Shown here: piece after piece, positions 17,582-27,541 of the stretch
Layout: every line of letters starts with the position of its first letter
Numbering within the stretch: the stretch's first letter is position 1
Assembly: GCF_000813965.1 (NCBI RefSeq)
Contig: NZ_JWLI01000012.1
Location: forward strand, 1 to 64,000
Direction: 5' to 3'
DNA: 64,000 bases
From: Leisingera sp. ANG-M7
GTDB lineage: Bacteria > Pseudomonadota > Alphaproteobacteria > Rhodobacterales > Rhodobacteraceae
Notes under the pieces: generated by a model
Told to the model about the DNA's origin: nothing
Database searches by the model: none
What the model saw: only the letters and a program-made list of their open reading frames with translations
Program-made: the position numbers and the translations under genes

Positions 17582-19162
17582 TCACTTCCTTCGTCCAGCT
17601 TTCCGTTTCTTTGCCGCCTGCTTCCGCCTCTGCTTTCGATTGGGCATCGCCATTCTTGGGGTGTCAGGGCGTTCAAAAATTATCTGTGTCAGCTCAGGGT
17701 ATTCATCATCATCCACAGGCCGCATCTTCAGAGGTTGTTGTAGAACCCCGAGTTCCTTGCAGTTTTCTCTTATCTGCTGGCGTTCCTCGTCGCTCCAATC
17801 ACACTGTTCAGCATAGACCAAATCTTCAGATACACCGCGGCCTTGTTTTGGTGGTTCACGGGATATCCCCACGATCCGCTTCAAATGCGGGTACTTTTCC
17901 AGGACACCGTGAGCGTAATTCATCGCCCGTTCTGTACGCTTCCTTCGATATTGTTCATAACCACCTTTTTCTTCCATCCAGTCCTGATACTTGAACGTCA
18001 TGATGAAGAAAGCGGTTTCGTTGTCCCTAGCGCCAGCCGGAGACATCATCATGCGGAAGAAGGGGTTATGGGTAATCCCTCGCTCCAAGGCTCCCATGAT
18101 GGCTTCGCCGTGGCTTCGCCTCCTGAAGCGCATTTCCAGTGCCATGTATCGGACGCCGATCTCGTTCCTACTCAACTCGAACTTATGATCGTCAAGGGTG
18201 ATGGAGGTGCCATTGAGCATATGGTCCGTGAACAAGGTAATGAACTCGTCCCAGACGTAGGAGATTTTGTCCGCCTCCTTTTTTGCGAGGTACTGCGGAT
18301 CAGAAATCCAGTTTCTGTAGTGGTCATGAGAAATCGTTATTGGAGCAGAGGCGTCATCAACAACAAAATCGTGGTCTCCTTCCTTGTTAATCCGGATGGC
18401 ATAGTACGCAAGCAGGTTTTCTTCGCCATGAGCGCGTAGAAGTCGCCCGGATCGAACAAACTCTTCCTTCTTTTCAAGGTAATCCGTGAAGTCCCGAACC
18501 GTATCCAGTTCCTGCATAACGATATCAAGAGACACGTCATCGAGAACATGAACGAAGGATCCATCTGGGCTTGCATCACCAATAGCAAATGGAGTTGCAG
18601 TGCTTGGATCCTTTGGCCAGTTCATGTTTCCTTTCAAACTGGGCTGGATCATCAAACTGCCGGAGTGGCCCTCGAAGTGCTTTTTGCATTGATCGGATGC
18701 ACCACGTGCAACGATCACATGGTGGAACTTGCGCTTCTCCGGCTCAGGGAGGTCAATCGGGAAGGGATTTTCGCAGTTCCGGTCCAGAAAGATGCGGTTG
18801 GGATGTTCTTCGATCCACCTCTCTGCACCTTTGGCCTGTTTGGCTGCAGCCATCACCGCACGCTTGACCCATCGCCCCCAGGCGACAGTCAATTCGCCAG
18901 ATGGCCACTCAATGTTTTTTTCTGAAAAAATGATGATGTGATCGCCACAGACCACGAGCAAGTCGCAGAGTTCTTTGCCATCACCTCGTCCATTTCCGCC
19001 AGTTTTTTGGTCTCTGTACGGGCTTGGATAGGACCAGAGGTTCAGGAATGACTTTTCTGCGAGGATCGCCAAGTACCTTTCGCTTTCAGTGACGCCGACC
19101 TCTTTTAATACAGGTGGGCGAAGTTGTTCAGGGCGATCATCTATTACAGAGGGTTTTTTCAT
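17582..19162 (-). CDS. unknown protein with nuclease-fold-like N-terminal region
   Basis: 526-residue soluble protein. Residues 60-83 (GDGKELCDLLVVCGDHIIIF then SEKN) resemble the D-x-hydrophobic strand...E/SxK core of restriction-like nucleases, with Asp67 and Glu81-Lys82 as the key positions. The spacing is not canonical, so activity is uncertain. The middle and C-terminal parts match nothing I recognise, and the C-terminus is a very basic tail (NRKQRRKQAAKKRKAGRRK), which could bind nucleic acid. It lies between a lipase-like gene and a three-gene predicted defence module, in the same orientation, but 300-400 bases from each. A defence role is possible. Confidence 0.6.
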   Translation of the reverse strand: MKKPSVIDDRPEQLRPPVLKEVGVTESERYLAILAEKSFLNLWSYPSPYRDQKTGGNGRGDGKELCDLLVVCGDHIIIFSEKNIEWPSGELTVAWGRWVKRAVMAAAKQAKGAERWIEEHPNRIFLDRNCENPFPIDLPEPEKRKFHHVIVARGASDQCKKHFEGHSGSLMIQPSLKGNMNWPKDPSTATPFAIGDASPDGSFVHVLDDVSLDIVMQELDTVRDFTDYLEKKEEFVRSGRLLRAHGEENLLAYYAIRINKEGDHDFVVDDASAPITISHDHYRNWISDPQYLAKKEADKISYVWDEFITLFTDHMLNGTSITLDDHKFELSRNEIGVRYMALEMRFRRRSHGEAIMGALERGITHNPFFRMMMSPAGARDNETAFFIMTFKYQDWMEEKGGYEQYRRKRTERAMNYAHGVLEKYPHLKRIVGISREPPKQGRGVSEDLVYAEQCDWSDEERQQIRENCKELGVLQQPLKMRPVDDDEYPELTQIIFERPDTPRMAMPNRKQRRKQAAKKRKAGRRK

Positions 19163-19471
19163 TTTCTAAAGCGCCTACAATTGGCGTCATTCTTTACTTA
19201 AGGGTGTGGAATTGAGCTATTAACAGGTTCCAAAGGATAGGCGGCGAACAGCATCGCCGAAAGGCCAAATACGCCTGCTTCGGATTGAAGAGCATCTGTT
19301 GGGCCGGTTTGGAACCATAGGCAGCAAGGGACCGTGCACTAAACTTCGCAAAAACTGCTTCTGGGCATAGCAAACACAGGTTGATGCTCAGTCTGCGCCA
19401 GCTGCGAAGGTCCGCAAGGTCCCGCACAGCTGCCATGCGCCCCTTTGTTGGACGTAACTCATGAGCGCCGT
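19163..19471. other. non-coding gap containing dispersed repeat copy
   Basis: 309 bases without a gene. It holds one copy of a roughly 47-base repeat at 19386-19432 that recurs at 21460-21506, with weaker similarity extending about 50 bases to the left. This fits a dispersed intergenic element or the remnant of one. Confidence 0.45.
19386..19432. repeat. imperfect dispersed repeat, copy 1
   Basis: Aligned base by base with 21460-21506, 35 of 47 positions match, including the runs CTGCGC and AAGGTCCCGC. Both copies lie in intergenic spacers that flank the three-gene HNH/nucleotidyltransferase operon. Nature unknown. Confidence 0.5.
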
Positions 19472-19759
19472 TCAAATTTTCTGGGCTCCGGTAACCCTGA
19501 TGAAGTCCATTTCCTGGACTTCTTCTGGAGACATTGTCGTCAAATCAACCGGAAGTGAGACTAAGTTCGACTCGATTACTCTGCGTATACCGTGCCTATT
19601 CTCCTGTATCGGTGAAACCACCAAGATATCAATATCCGAAACCGGCAGATGTGCTTTGGCTGCTGACCCGAACAGATACCAATCTGCTCCGTGCCCGGCG
19701 TCCGCGCACTCTGACATTACGTCACGGATTTTGCGAATTGCCTGATCTAAATTGGTCAC
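19472..19759 (-). CDS. minimal nucleotidyltransferase (MNT-like)
   Basis: 95-residue protein of the pol-beta-like nucleotidyltransferase superfamily. The signature is complete: FGS at residues 30-32 and DIDIL with Asp42 and Asp44 for metal binding. Such small enzymes transfer nucleotides to proteins or RNA and often act as antitoxins with HEPN partners. It starts with GTG one base after the upstream gene, so it is the last gene of a three-gene operon. It is much smaller than CBASS CD-NTases. No HEPN partner is evident, so the usual toxin-antitoxin call is not secure. Confidence 0.8.
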   Translation of the reverse strand: MTNLDQAIRKIRDVMSECADAGHGADWYLFGSAAKAHLPVSDIDILVVSPIQENRHGIRRVIESNLVSLPVDLTTMSPEEVQEMDFIRVTGAQKI

Positions 19760-19760
19760 T

Positions 19761-20396
19761 TTACCCGCCTTTGCCGAGAAACTTCATCAATTCTCGCAGC
19801 CACAGCACTCTTACCCCCAACGCTTCAGCCGCACCGTAGGCGTCTTGCGTGATCCCTCCGTTCGGGTTGTTCTTCAACGCAATCTGGAAACCTCCGTGCC
19901 TATCCCAAGCGCTTCTCAATTCATCAGCGGTGATGTCATAGGCTTGTACCACCGCGACTATAATGGATTTCCCGTTATCCAGCCGTAACTCAATGAGTTT
20001 GTCTGTGATGAAACGAAATCCAGATACTCTTGAATGCTGGCGAAGAGCACGCGCTGTAAAGTAAACTTCACGATCTTCGTGTGTCGATGGATCGTCATCG
20101 TAACTACAAGCCGACATCAATGCGCCTAACCGTCCCCAGGCCACGCCGTTAGCTTCGCAAATATCGATGGCTGCCCCATCCCAAAATCCTGCCTTTGGCA
20201 CTTTGCAAATAAACGCTGCGCCCGCTTTGATTAGTTCCTTGACATCTTTGGGGGAAACTTCTTTCGTTTCTAGCACTCCGGCGGCAAATGAAGGCTTCGT
20301 TTTTCGAGTGATCGTTACCAGGCGGTCGCTTACCCACGTAAGATCCGCAACCTCATCGATCTTCCGAAGGTTGCCATCAACAAATTCATTGGGCAT
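19761..20396 (-). CDS. unknown protein, middle gene of HNH-NTase operon
   Basis: 211-residue soluble protein, not recognised. The C-terminal 50 residues have a strand-rich pattern (FQIALKNNPNGGITQDAYGAAEALGVRVL, interrupted by a turn at NPNG) that looks like a small alpha/beta domain. An ATG start lies 2 bases after the HNH gene stop, and its stop is one base from the nucleotidyltransferase start, so the three products are very likely made together in fixed ratio. An R-x4-H string (RALRQH) occurs, but the surrounding sequence does not support a HEPN domain. Confidence 0.6.
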   Translation of the reverse strand: MPNEFVDGNLRKIDEVADLTWVSDRLVTITRKTKPSFAAGVLETKEVSPKDVKELIKAGAAFICKVPKAGFWDGAAIDICEANGVAWGRLGALMSACSYDDDPSTHEDREVYFTARALRQHSRVSGFRFITDKLIELRLDNGKSIIVAVVQAYDITADELRSAWDRHGGFQIALKNNPNGGITQDAYGAAEALGVRVLWLRELMKFLGKGG

Positions 20397-20398
20397 TT

Positions 20399-21103
20399 CT
20401 ACGCTCCTTCCTCGCAGGCGATAGTATTCATTTTCTGAGGGAATCGAATATTGATTTCGCCCCCTCCGTCCAAATGCCTTGAAATCAAACCATTGATATG
20501 CATCCTAAACTGTTCCACAATTGCTTTTTCATCTTCGTCGAGAAGAGCGGAATTCGCGTCTAGCAGAAGTAATATTCTGTTGCTGTTCGGGATAAGGGAC
20601 ACCCTAACTTTGGACTTCCAGGAAATCGCTTCAGGAGCTTCGGGGTTAAACTGGTATTCCGCGTCTGGACCAAAAGCTTGATGAATAGCCCGGTTTTCGC
20701 GTAACAACGGATCAATTGCTCCGCGCAGTTCTTGACGAGTTTTGAAAACCTGTAGGCCGAAGAGACCGGAAAGTCTCTCAATGTGTTCCCGTTTCCACGC
20801 TGTCACAAGATCATTGGTATAGGTTTCTGGCTCCTTGTCTATCAGGGTGTGACAGTTCGCACAGAGCAAGATCAAATTGCTGTAAGAGGCCCTGTCCTCC
20901 TCAGATAGCTCGCCATTTGATCTAGGCCCGCCATCGTTAGCTGCAAAGATATGAGCCATTTCGGCAAAATGATTATGGTTCGCTGACCCATCGGGAAACA
21001 GAGGGGCGTTGCATCCTGGGTTTTGGCAGAAGCCTCCGGAGTCAGCGAACAGCCTGATACGTGTATTTGAGCTAGGATTCGTCCGTCCCATTCTGCAGGC
21101 CAT
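20399..21103 (-). CDS. HNH endonuclease-domain protein
   Basis: 234-residue protein. The N-terminal 90 residues form an HNH nuclease: two zinc cysteines (FCQNPGCNAPLF, Cys26 and Cys31), the general-base histidine in EMAHIFAAN (His51), Asn76 (YSNLILL) and CANCH at 81-85. This layout resembles the N-terminal nuclease of the CBASS effector Cap5, but the C-terminal 140 residues are not a SAVED domain. AAGGAATCC precedes the ATG at 21103. First gene of the operon, it would be the DNA-cutting effector; the rest of the protein may sense or bind partners. Confidence 0.82.
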   Translation of the reverse strand: MACRMGRTNPSSNTRIRLFADSGGFCQNPGCNAPLFPDGSANHNHFAEMAHIFAANDGGPRSNGELSEEDRASYSNLILLCANCHTLIDKEPETYTNDLVTAWKREHIERLSGLFGLQVFKTRQELRGAIDPLLRENRAIHQAFGPDAEYQFNPEAPEAISWKSKVRVSLIPNSNRILLLLDANSALLDEDEKAIVEQFRMHINGLISRHLDGGGEINIRFPQKMNTIACEEGA

Positions 21104-21930
21104 CACGGATTCCTTTGAGTTGTTATTCCGTAAGGAAATGTCTTATTGGGCCGCCTACGTTCATCCAGTCACGAGGTTCGATCCTTTGATTTCCGCCCAT
21201 AGCAGCCACAATCTCAGTGAGTTGGCGTAGTGATCTAGCTTTGTAAGCCTGGCTATAACTATATGGGGCTTATAGTGAATTTTTTGAACCCCACCTTGCC
21301 AAAATGATAACATGTGACACGTCCGCAGCTCTCTCAAAGGTTGAGCGCGTAAGTGTAGGCAGTACAACGCTGATCGTGCAAGTAAGATCGAAAAAGTTGA
21401 AGCATTCGCAGGAAGCGGCAAACAGGTCCGCTCCTTTCGCAAAGTTGCCACTCCTTACCGTTCACGCTGCGCATGCAGCGAATGTCTGTAAGGTCCCGCT
21501 CAGCAATCTTTAAGTAAACGGGCCCCGAACGCTCGTGTTGCTACTCTGATCCCCTGGTGGGCTTGCTAAGGTTTGCTTGGCAACCGACCACCGCCAGGTG
21601 CTCCGAGAAGGCGCCAAACAGTCGTGGTACGGCGGGAAGCTCCATCTCAGCCCTATAAGGAGTTCTGAGCGCCCTATAGGGCCTGCATTGCGCCTGGAAC
21701 CATTAAACCCACCGACAACCCACAGTTCGCCCCGCTAATGGCGAGTACAGCAGCCGGAACAGAAATCACGAAAAGTCAGTAGAGCAAGAAACCCAGCTAT
21801 CAACTCAAGCGAGAGATTTTCACAGCCTTCAGCCTCCACTTCTCCTCTAGCGTGTGCGAGAAACAAAACTATGGGCAATTTGCGCAAAAGTATGGGTCTA
21901 AAACACGCTTTTGGGCGATCCTACAAGTTT
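21104..21930. other. island-gyrB junction, non-coding
   Basis: 827 bases with no supported gene. Contains the second copy of the dispersed repeat at 21460-21506. Sequence between about 21540 and 21760 looks like degraded coding DNA but I cannot name it. The end of the accessory island must lie at or before the gyrB stop. I see no direct repeat that marks an attachment site and no tRNA gene. Confidence 0.4.
21460..21506. repeat. imperfect dispersed repeat, copy 2
   Basis: Second copy of the element at 19386-19432 (35 of 47 positions identical, same orientation). Contains the palindrome-like GCTGCGCATGCAGC at 21466-21479. Confidence 0.5.
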
Positions 21931-24348
<2,418 letters not shown>

Positions 24349-24441
24349 TCACATCTTCCTGTTTTAGCTTCGGGATTTTATACGAAACCTGACCAGGATT
24401 GTCACGCGCAAGCCCCCTTTTTTCATGAGCCTATCAGACGA

Positions 24442-25032
24442 TTATGCGCCTAGCGTTCCAAGTTCCGCTGCGGTGCGGAGCCAGGCTTCGCGCTCCTCGC
24501 TGCTTGACCCCTGCAAAGCACCGAAATGGCAGGTCTCAACTGGGTCAATTCCCACAAAATTCAGGATCTGACGTTCCAACTGAACATGTGCAGCATTGTC
24601 GTAGAACTGCGCCATCAAGTCTGGCGGCGTGTCTGACGCAATCAGGACCCGCCCTGACTTTCCTGTCAGAAGTGGCTTGGGCAGGCCATCTGTGACAATG
24701 CGGGGATCAAAGGTGCGGCCGGGCAGCAGGATCCGGTCGAACAGCCCCTTCAATTTACCCGGCAGGCCACCCCACCACAGGGGAAAGGCAACGACCACAT
24801 GGTCCGCCCATTCAAAGTCCGAAAGCACCGCTTCAATTTGGGGCTCCAGCTTCTTTGCGCCGGAGAACCCGGCCTGCCCGAAATCCGCATCAAACTCCAG
24901 CTGCGACAGCTTGTGCATGCGCACGTCGTGACCGGCGCTGTCAGCGGTAGACGCATAGCTGCCGCAAAGCGCCCCGGTGAAGGTATTGGCAGCCGGATGG
25001 CCGTTCAGAATCAGGATTTTCCGGGCAGACAT
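24442..25032 (-). CDS. flavodoxin-fold NAD(P)H oxidoreductase
   Basis: 196-residue protein of the NAD(P)H-quinone oxidoreductase/KefF-MdaB family. It opens with KILILNGHPAANTF (FMN phosphate loop) and has FPLWWGGLPGKLKGLFDRILLPG, the family's flavin/active-site signature. It reduces quinones or related electrophiles in the cytoplasm. I chose the ATG at 25032 because GGAGAG lies 5 bases upstream; an ATG at 25044 would place that site inside the gene. It diverges from a tetR gene with three matching palindromes between them, so it is very probably the regulated target. Confidence 0.9.
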   Translation of the reverse strand: MSARKILILNGHPAANTFTGALCGSYASTADSAGHDVRMHKLSQLEFDADFGQAGFSGAKKLEPQIEAVLSDFEWADHVVVAFPLWWGGLPGKLKGLFDRILLPGRTFDPRIVTDGLPKPLLTGKSGRVLIASDTPPDLMAQFYDNAAHVQLERQILNFVGIDPVETCHFGALQGSSSEEREAWLRTAAELGTLGA

Positions 25033-25053
25033 TTCGCTCTCCATTAGGTAAGT

Positions 25054-25065
25054 TGACCATGGTCA
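25054..25065. promoter_or_regulatory. TetR-type operator, site 1
   Basis: Perfect palindrome TGACCATGGTCA, 22 bases upstream of the oxidoreductase start codon. First of three sites sharing TGACC-NN-GGTCA. Confidence 0.75.
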
Positions 25066-25082
25066 CTTTATTGAATCAAAAA

Positions 25083-25094
25083 TGACCACGGTCA
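25083..25094. promoter_or_regulatory. TetR-type operator, site 2
   Basis: TGACCACGGTCA, same arms as site 1, 29 bases further on. Central in the shared divergent promoter region. Confidence 0.75.
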
Positions 25095-25104
25095 ATTACA
25101 AAAA

Positions 25105-25116
25105 TGACCGCGGTCA
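25105..25116. promoter_or_regulatory. TetR-type operator, site 3
   Basis: Perfect palindrome TGACCGCGGTCA, 22 bases after site 2 and 25 bases before the tetR ATG. Its position fits autoregulation. Confidence 0.75.
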
Positions 25117-25140
25117 AAAAAATATCCGCGAGGCTGAGAC

Positions 25141-25734
25141 ATGACACGTGCACCGCAGAAACGGCGGCTGGAAACCCGGGCAAGACTGCTGGAGGTGGCA
25201 GCCGCAATCGTGCAGGAACAGGGTTACAGCGGATTGCGGGTTGAAGATGTGGTCGCCCGCGCTGGTGTGGCCAAAGGCACCCTGTTTTCACATTTCAGGG
25301 ACAAGGACGGGCTGCTGGCCGTGCTGATCGGCGATGAGGTCATGCGGCTGCTGGATGGAATGGAAGCGGCCGGAGCGCCTCAGGATGCGGCTGAACTGAC
25401 CGTCCGGCTGGCGCCGCACCTGGACTACGTCAGCCAGGACAGGGTGATCTTTGATCTGCTGCTGCGCTACTCCGGCACCACGGCGGCGGAGCCGGATGAG
25501 GTGGTGACCGCCGGCTTCATCCGTCAGGTCGCCTTGCTGAGCCGCTGGCTGCAGCTCCTGCAGGCCGCTGGCCGGATCCGCCGCGATCAGCCGCCGGAAC
25601 TGCTGGCCGAAGGTATTCAGGCCTTCCTGAACCACGTGCTGGGCGTGTGGTTCTGCTTGGAACACGATGACGAAACACCGCCCGCCAAAGCATTGGAACC
25701 CTACTTGCTGGCTTGGCTGCAGCCCGCCCCTTAG
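25141..25734 (+). CDS. TetR-family transcriptional regulator
   Basis: 197-residue TetR-type repressor. The N-terminal helix-turn-helix (residues 10-55) contains RARLLEVAAAIVQEQGYSG, VEDVVARAGVAKGTLFSHF and the usual aromatic end. The C-terminal ligand domain is variable, as expected. It is divergent from the flavin oxidoreductase gene and separated by three identical-armed palindromes, which suggests repression of both genes and release by a quinone or electrophile; the ligand is inferred. Its stop overlaps the stop of the convergent lysE-type gene by four bases. Confidence 0.93.
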   Translation: MTRAPQKRRLETRARLLEVAAAIVQEQGYSGLRVEDVVARAGVAKGTLFSHFRDKDGLLAVLIGDEVMRLLDGMEAAGAPQDAAELTVRLAPHLDYVSQDRVIFDLLLRYSGTTAAEPDEVVTAGFIRQVALLSRWLQLLQAAGRIRRDQPPELLAEGIQAFLNHVLGVWFCLEHDDETPPAKALEPYLLAWLQPAP

Positions 25735-26351
25735 GTGAAGGGGATCACCAGCCCGACGCAGATCAGCAGCCCGCCGGAGACCAGATTGATCCGCCGCCGG
25801 ATCCGGACCGATGTCACCGCACGGCGCACCCGGTGCACCATTCCCGCCAGAGCCAGATTGCCCAGCAGCGGCACCAGAAAGGAAAGGGCCACAATTGCGG
25901 CGATGTCGGTCCAGAAGATTCCCGACAGGTCAAAGAACCCAGGCAGCACGCCCATGTAGAACAGGATCGCCTTGGGATTGCCCATGATCACCGCGATACC
26001 GGCCATGAAACCAGCCCAGAGGCCGGGACGGGTCAGGGCGCGGTTTTCCTCCACCGCGTCGCCGGCGTGGCGGATCAGCAGGTATCCCATTGCCAGGAAC
26101 ATCCCGCAGGCCACCCAGCGCAGCACGGCCATGATGCCCTCGATTTCCGAGACTACCCAGGACATGCCGGCAACCGCGATCAACGGCCAGAAGATGTCGC
26201 CGCACGCCACTCCCAGCGCCAGCGGCCAGGCGGCCTGAAACCCGCCGGAAACCGAGCGCGCCATCAGCGCTAGCCAGACCGGGCCGGGGGTCAGAAACAG
26301 AACAAGCAAGGCACCGGCATAAAGCGCAAGGTCCCAAGGCGTAACTGTCAT
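25731..26351 (-). CDS. LysE/RhtB-family exporter
   Basis: 206-residue inner-membrane protein with about six hydrophobic segments. The family mark FLTPGPVWLALMARS is at residues 19-33, with GNPKAILFY in the middle. Such proteins export amino acids or related metabolites. Its start overlaps the recF stop by four bases (ATGA), so it is coexpressed with recF although functionally unrelated. Substrate unknown. Confidence 0.92.
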   Translation of the reverse strand: MTVTPWDLALYAGALLVLFLTPGPVWLALMARSVSGGFQAAWPLALGVACGDIFWPLIAVAGMSWVVSEIEGIMAVLRWVACGMFLAMGYLLIRHAGDAVEENRALTRPGLWAGFMAGIAVIMGNPKAILFYMGVLPGFFDLSGIFWTDIAAIVALSFLVPLLGNLALAGMVHRVRRAVTSVRIRRRINLVSGGLLICVGLVIPFT

Positions 26352-27445
26352 TTCTGCGCCACCTCCGACACACCTTCTTTCTCAGTTACTTCCAGAACCT
26401 GCGCCCGGTCTCCCAGCTCCGCAAACTGCTCCGGGCCAGTGCCGGTCATCCAGGCTTGGGCGCCCAGTGCACAGATTTCGTCATAAAGTGCGGCGCGGCG
26501 GGCAGCATCCAGATGCGCCGCGACCTCATCCAGCAGCAGGATCGGCGGCGCGCCCTCGCGCTCAGCCAAAGCCCGTGCATTGGCCAGAATCAAGGACACC
26601 AGCAGTGCCTTCTGTTCGCCGGTAGAGCAGTCCTTAGCCGGGATACCTTTGGCCCGGTATGTTCCAATGAGATCAGTTCGGTGCGGGCCAACCAGCGTAC
26701 GGCCTGCGGCCAGATCCCGAAACCGGCTTTCCTCCAGCGCCTCTTTGAAATCAGCTTCTGTGGACGGCATGCTGCCCTCCGACTGAATCAATTCCAGTTC
26801 GGCAGCGGGAAAGGCGGTTTCCGCCTCTGCCTGTGCCAATTGCAGCAGGTCAACCGCCTGTACCCGCGCAGTATGAACCCGGTGCCCGGCGGTAGCCATC
26901 CGGTCTTCCAGCACCTTGTACCAGGCAGCATCACGGATCTGCTCCTTCAGCAGCCGGTTGCGCTCGCGCATCGCCTTTTCATAGGCCAGCGAAGCCTCCG
27001 CATGACCCGGCTCGAAACTCAGCGCGATCCGGTCCAGAAACCGCCGCCGCCCCTCGGCTGCTTCAATCCACAGCCGGTCCATTGCCGGGATCAGCCAAAC
27101 CACCCGGGCCACCTGCCCCAAGGCGATCTGGCTCGCGGATTTATTGTCGATCTTCACCTGCCGGGCATTGCCGCCTTCGGACCAGGTTTCCACCTCATAT
27201 GCCTGCGACGGCGCCTGCAGCTCGCCTCTCAGTTTCCAACCCAGAGCCTCTGGCTGCCGCGCCATATCGGCGGCACTGGCCCGGCGCAGGCCGCGGCCGG
27301 GAGAGAACAGCGACACCGCTTCCAGGATGTTGGTCTTGCCCGCGCCGTTGTTGCCGTGGATCGCCACCGGACGCCCGTCCAAACGCAATTCCGCCCGCAA
27401 ATGCGAGCGGAAATGGGACAGGGTCAAGGCAGTCAGGGCCAACAC
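26348..27445 (-). CDS. recF: DNA replication and repair protein RecF
   Basis: 365-residue SMC-like ATPase that loads RecA at single-stranded gaps with RecO and RecR. Walker A is GNNGAGKTNILEAV at about residues 31-44; the signature-type STGEQKALLVSL and Walker B PPILLLDEVAAHLD are near the C-terminus. Length is normal for RecF. It follows dnaN after 96 bases, the usual order, and overlaps the exporter gene downstream. Confidence 0.97.
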   Translation of the reverse strand: MLALTALTLSHFRSHLRAELRLDGRPVAIHGNNGAGKTNILEAVSLFSPGRGLRRASAADMARQPEALGWKLRGELQAPSQAYEVETWSEGGNARQVKIDNKSASQIALGQVARVVWLIPAMDRLWIEAAEGRRRFLDRIALSFEPGHAEASLAYEKAMRERNRLLKEQIRDAAWYKVLEDRMATAGHRVHTARVQAVDLLQLAQAEAETAFPAAELELIQSEGSMPSTEADFKEALEESRFRDLAAGRTLVGPHRTDLIGTYRAKGIPAKDCSTGEQKALLVSLILANARALAEREGAPPILLLDEVAAHLDAARRAALYDEICALGAQAWMTGTGPEQFAELGDRAQVLEVTEKEGVSEVAQK

Positions 27446-27541
27446 GCGGCGCGCTCCCTTTTCATCTTTCTAAAAATACTCACGCCCCACTGCCCGGCAG
27501 GCGGCTTTGCCGCCAAGAGGGGAGGCGTCACCGTCAGGTGA

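Noticed and set aside
20035-20060. RALRQH in the middle gene as a HEPN Rx4H toxin motif
   Set aside because: The flanking sequence lacks the helical HEPN pattern, so a HEPN/MNT toxin-antitoxin pair is not supported.
19472-21103. The three-gene module as a CBASS system
   Set aside because: The nucleotidyltransferase is only 95 residues, far below a CD-NTase, and the HNH protein has no SAVED domain.
1-21930. CRISPR array or Cas genes linked to the Tn7-like operon
   Set aside because: No regularly spaced repeats and no Cas-like protein in the island.
27492-27506. GGCGGC-TTT-GCCGCC between recF and dnaN as a terminator
   Set aside because: No T-tract on the minus strand, and recF probably needs read-through from dnaN.
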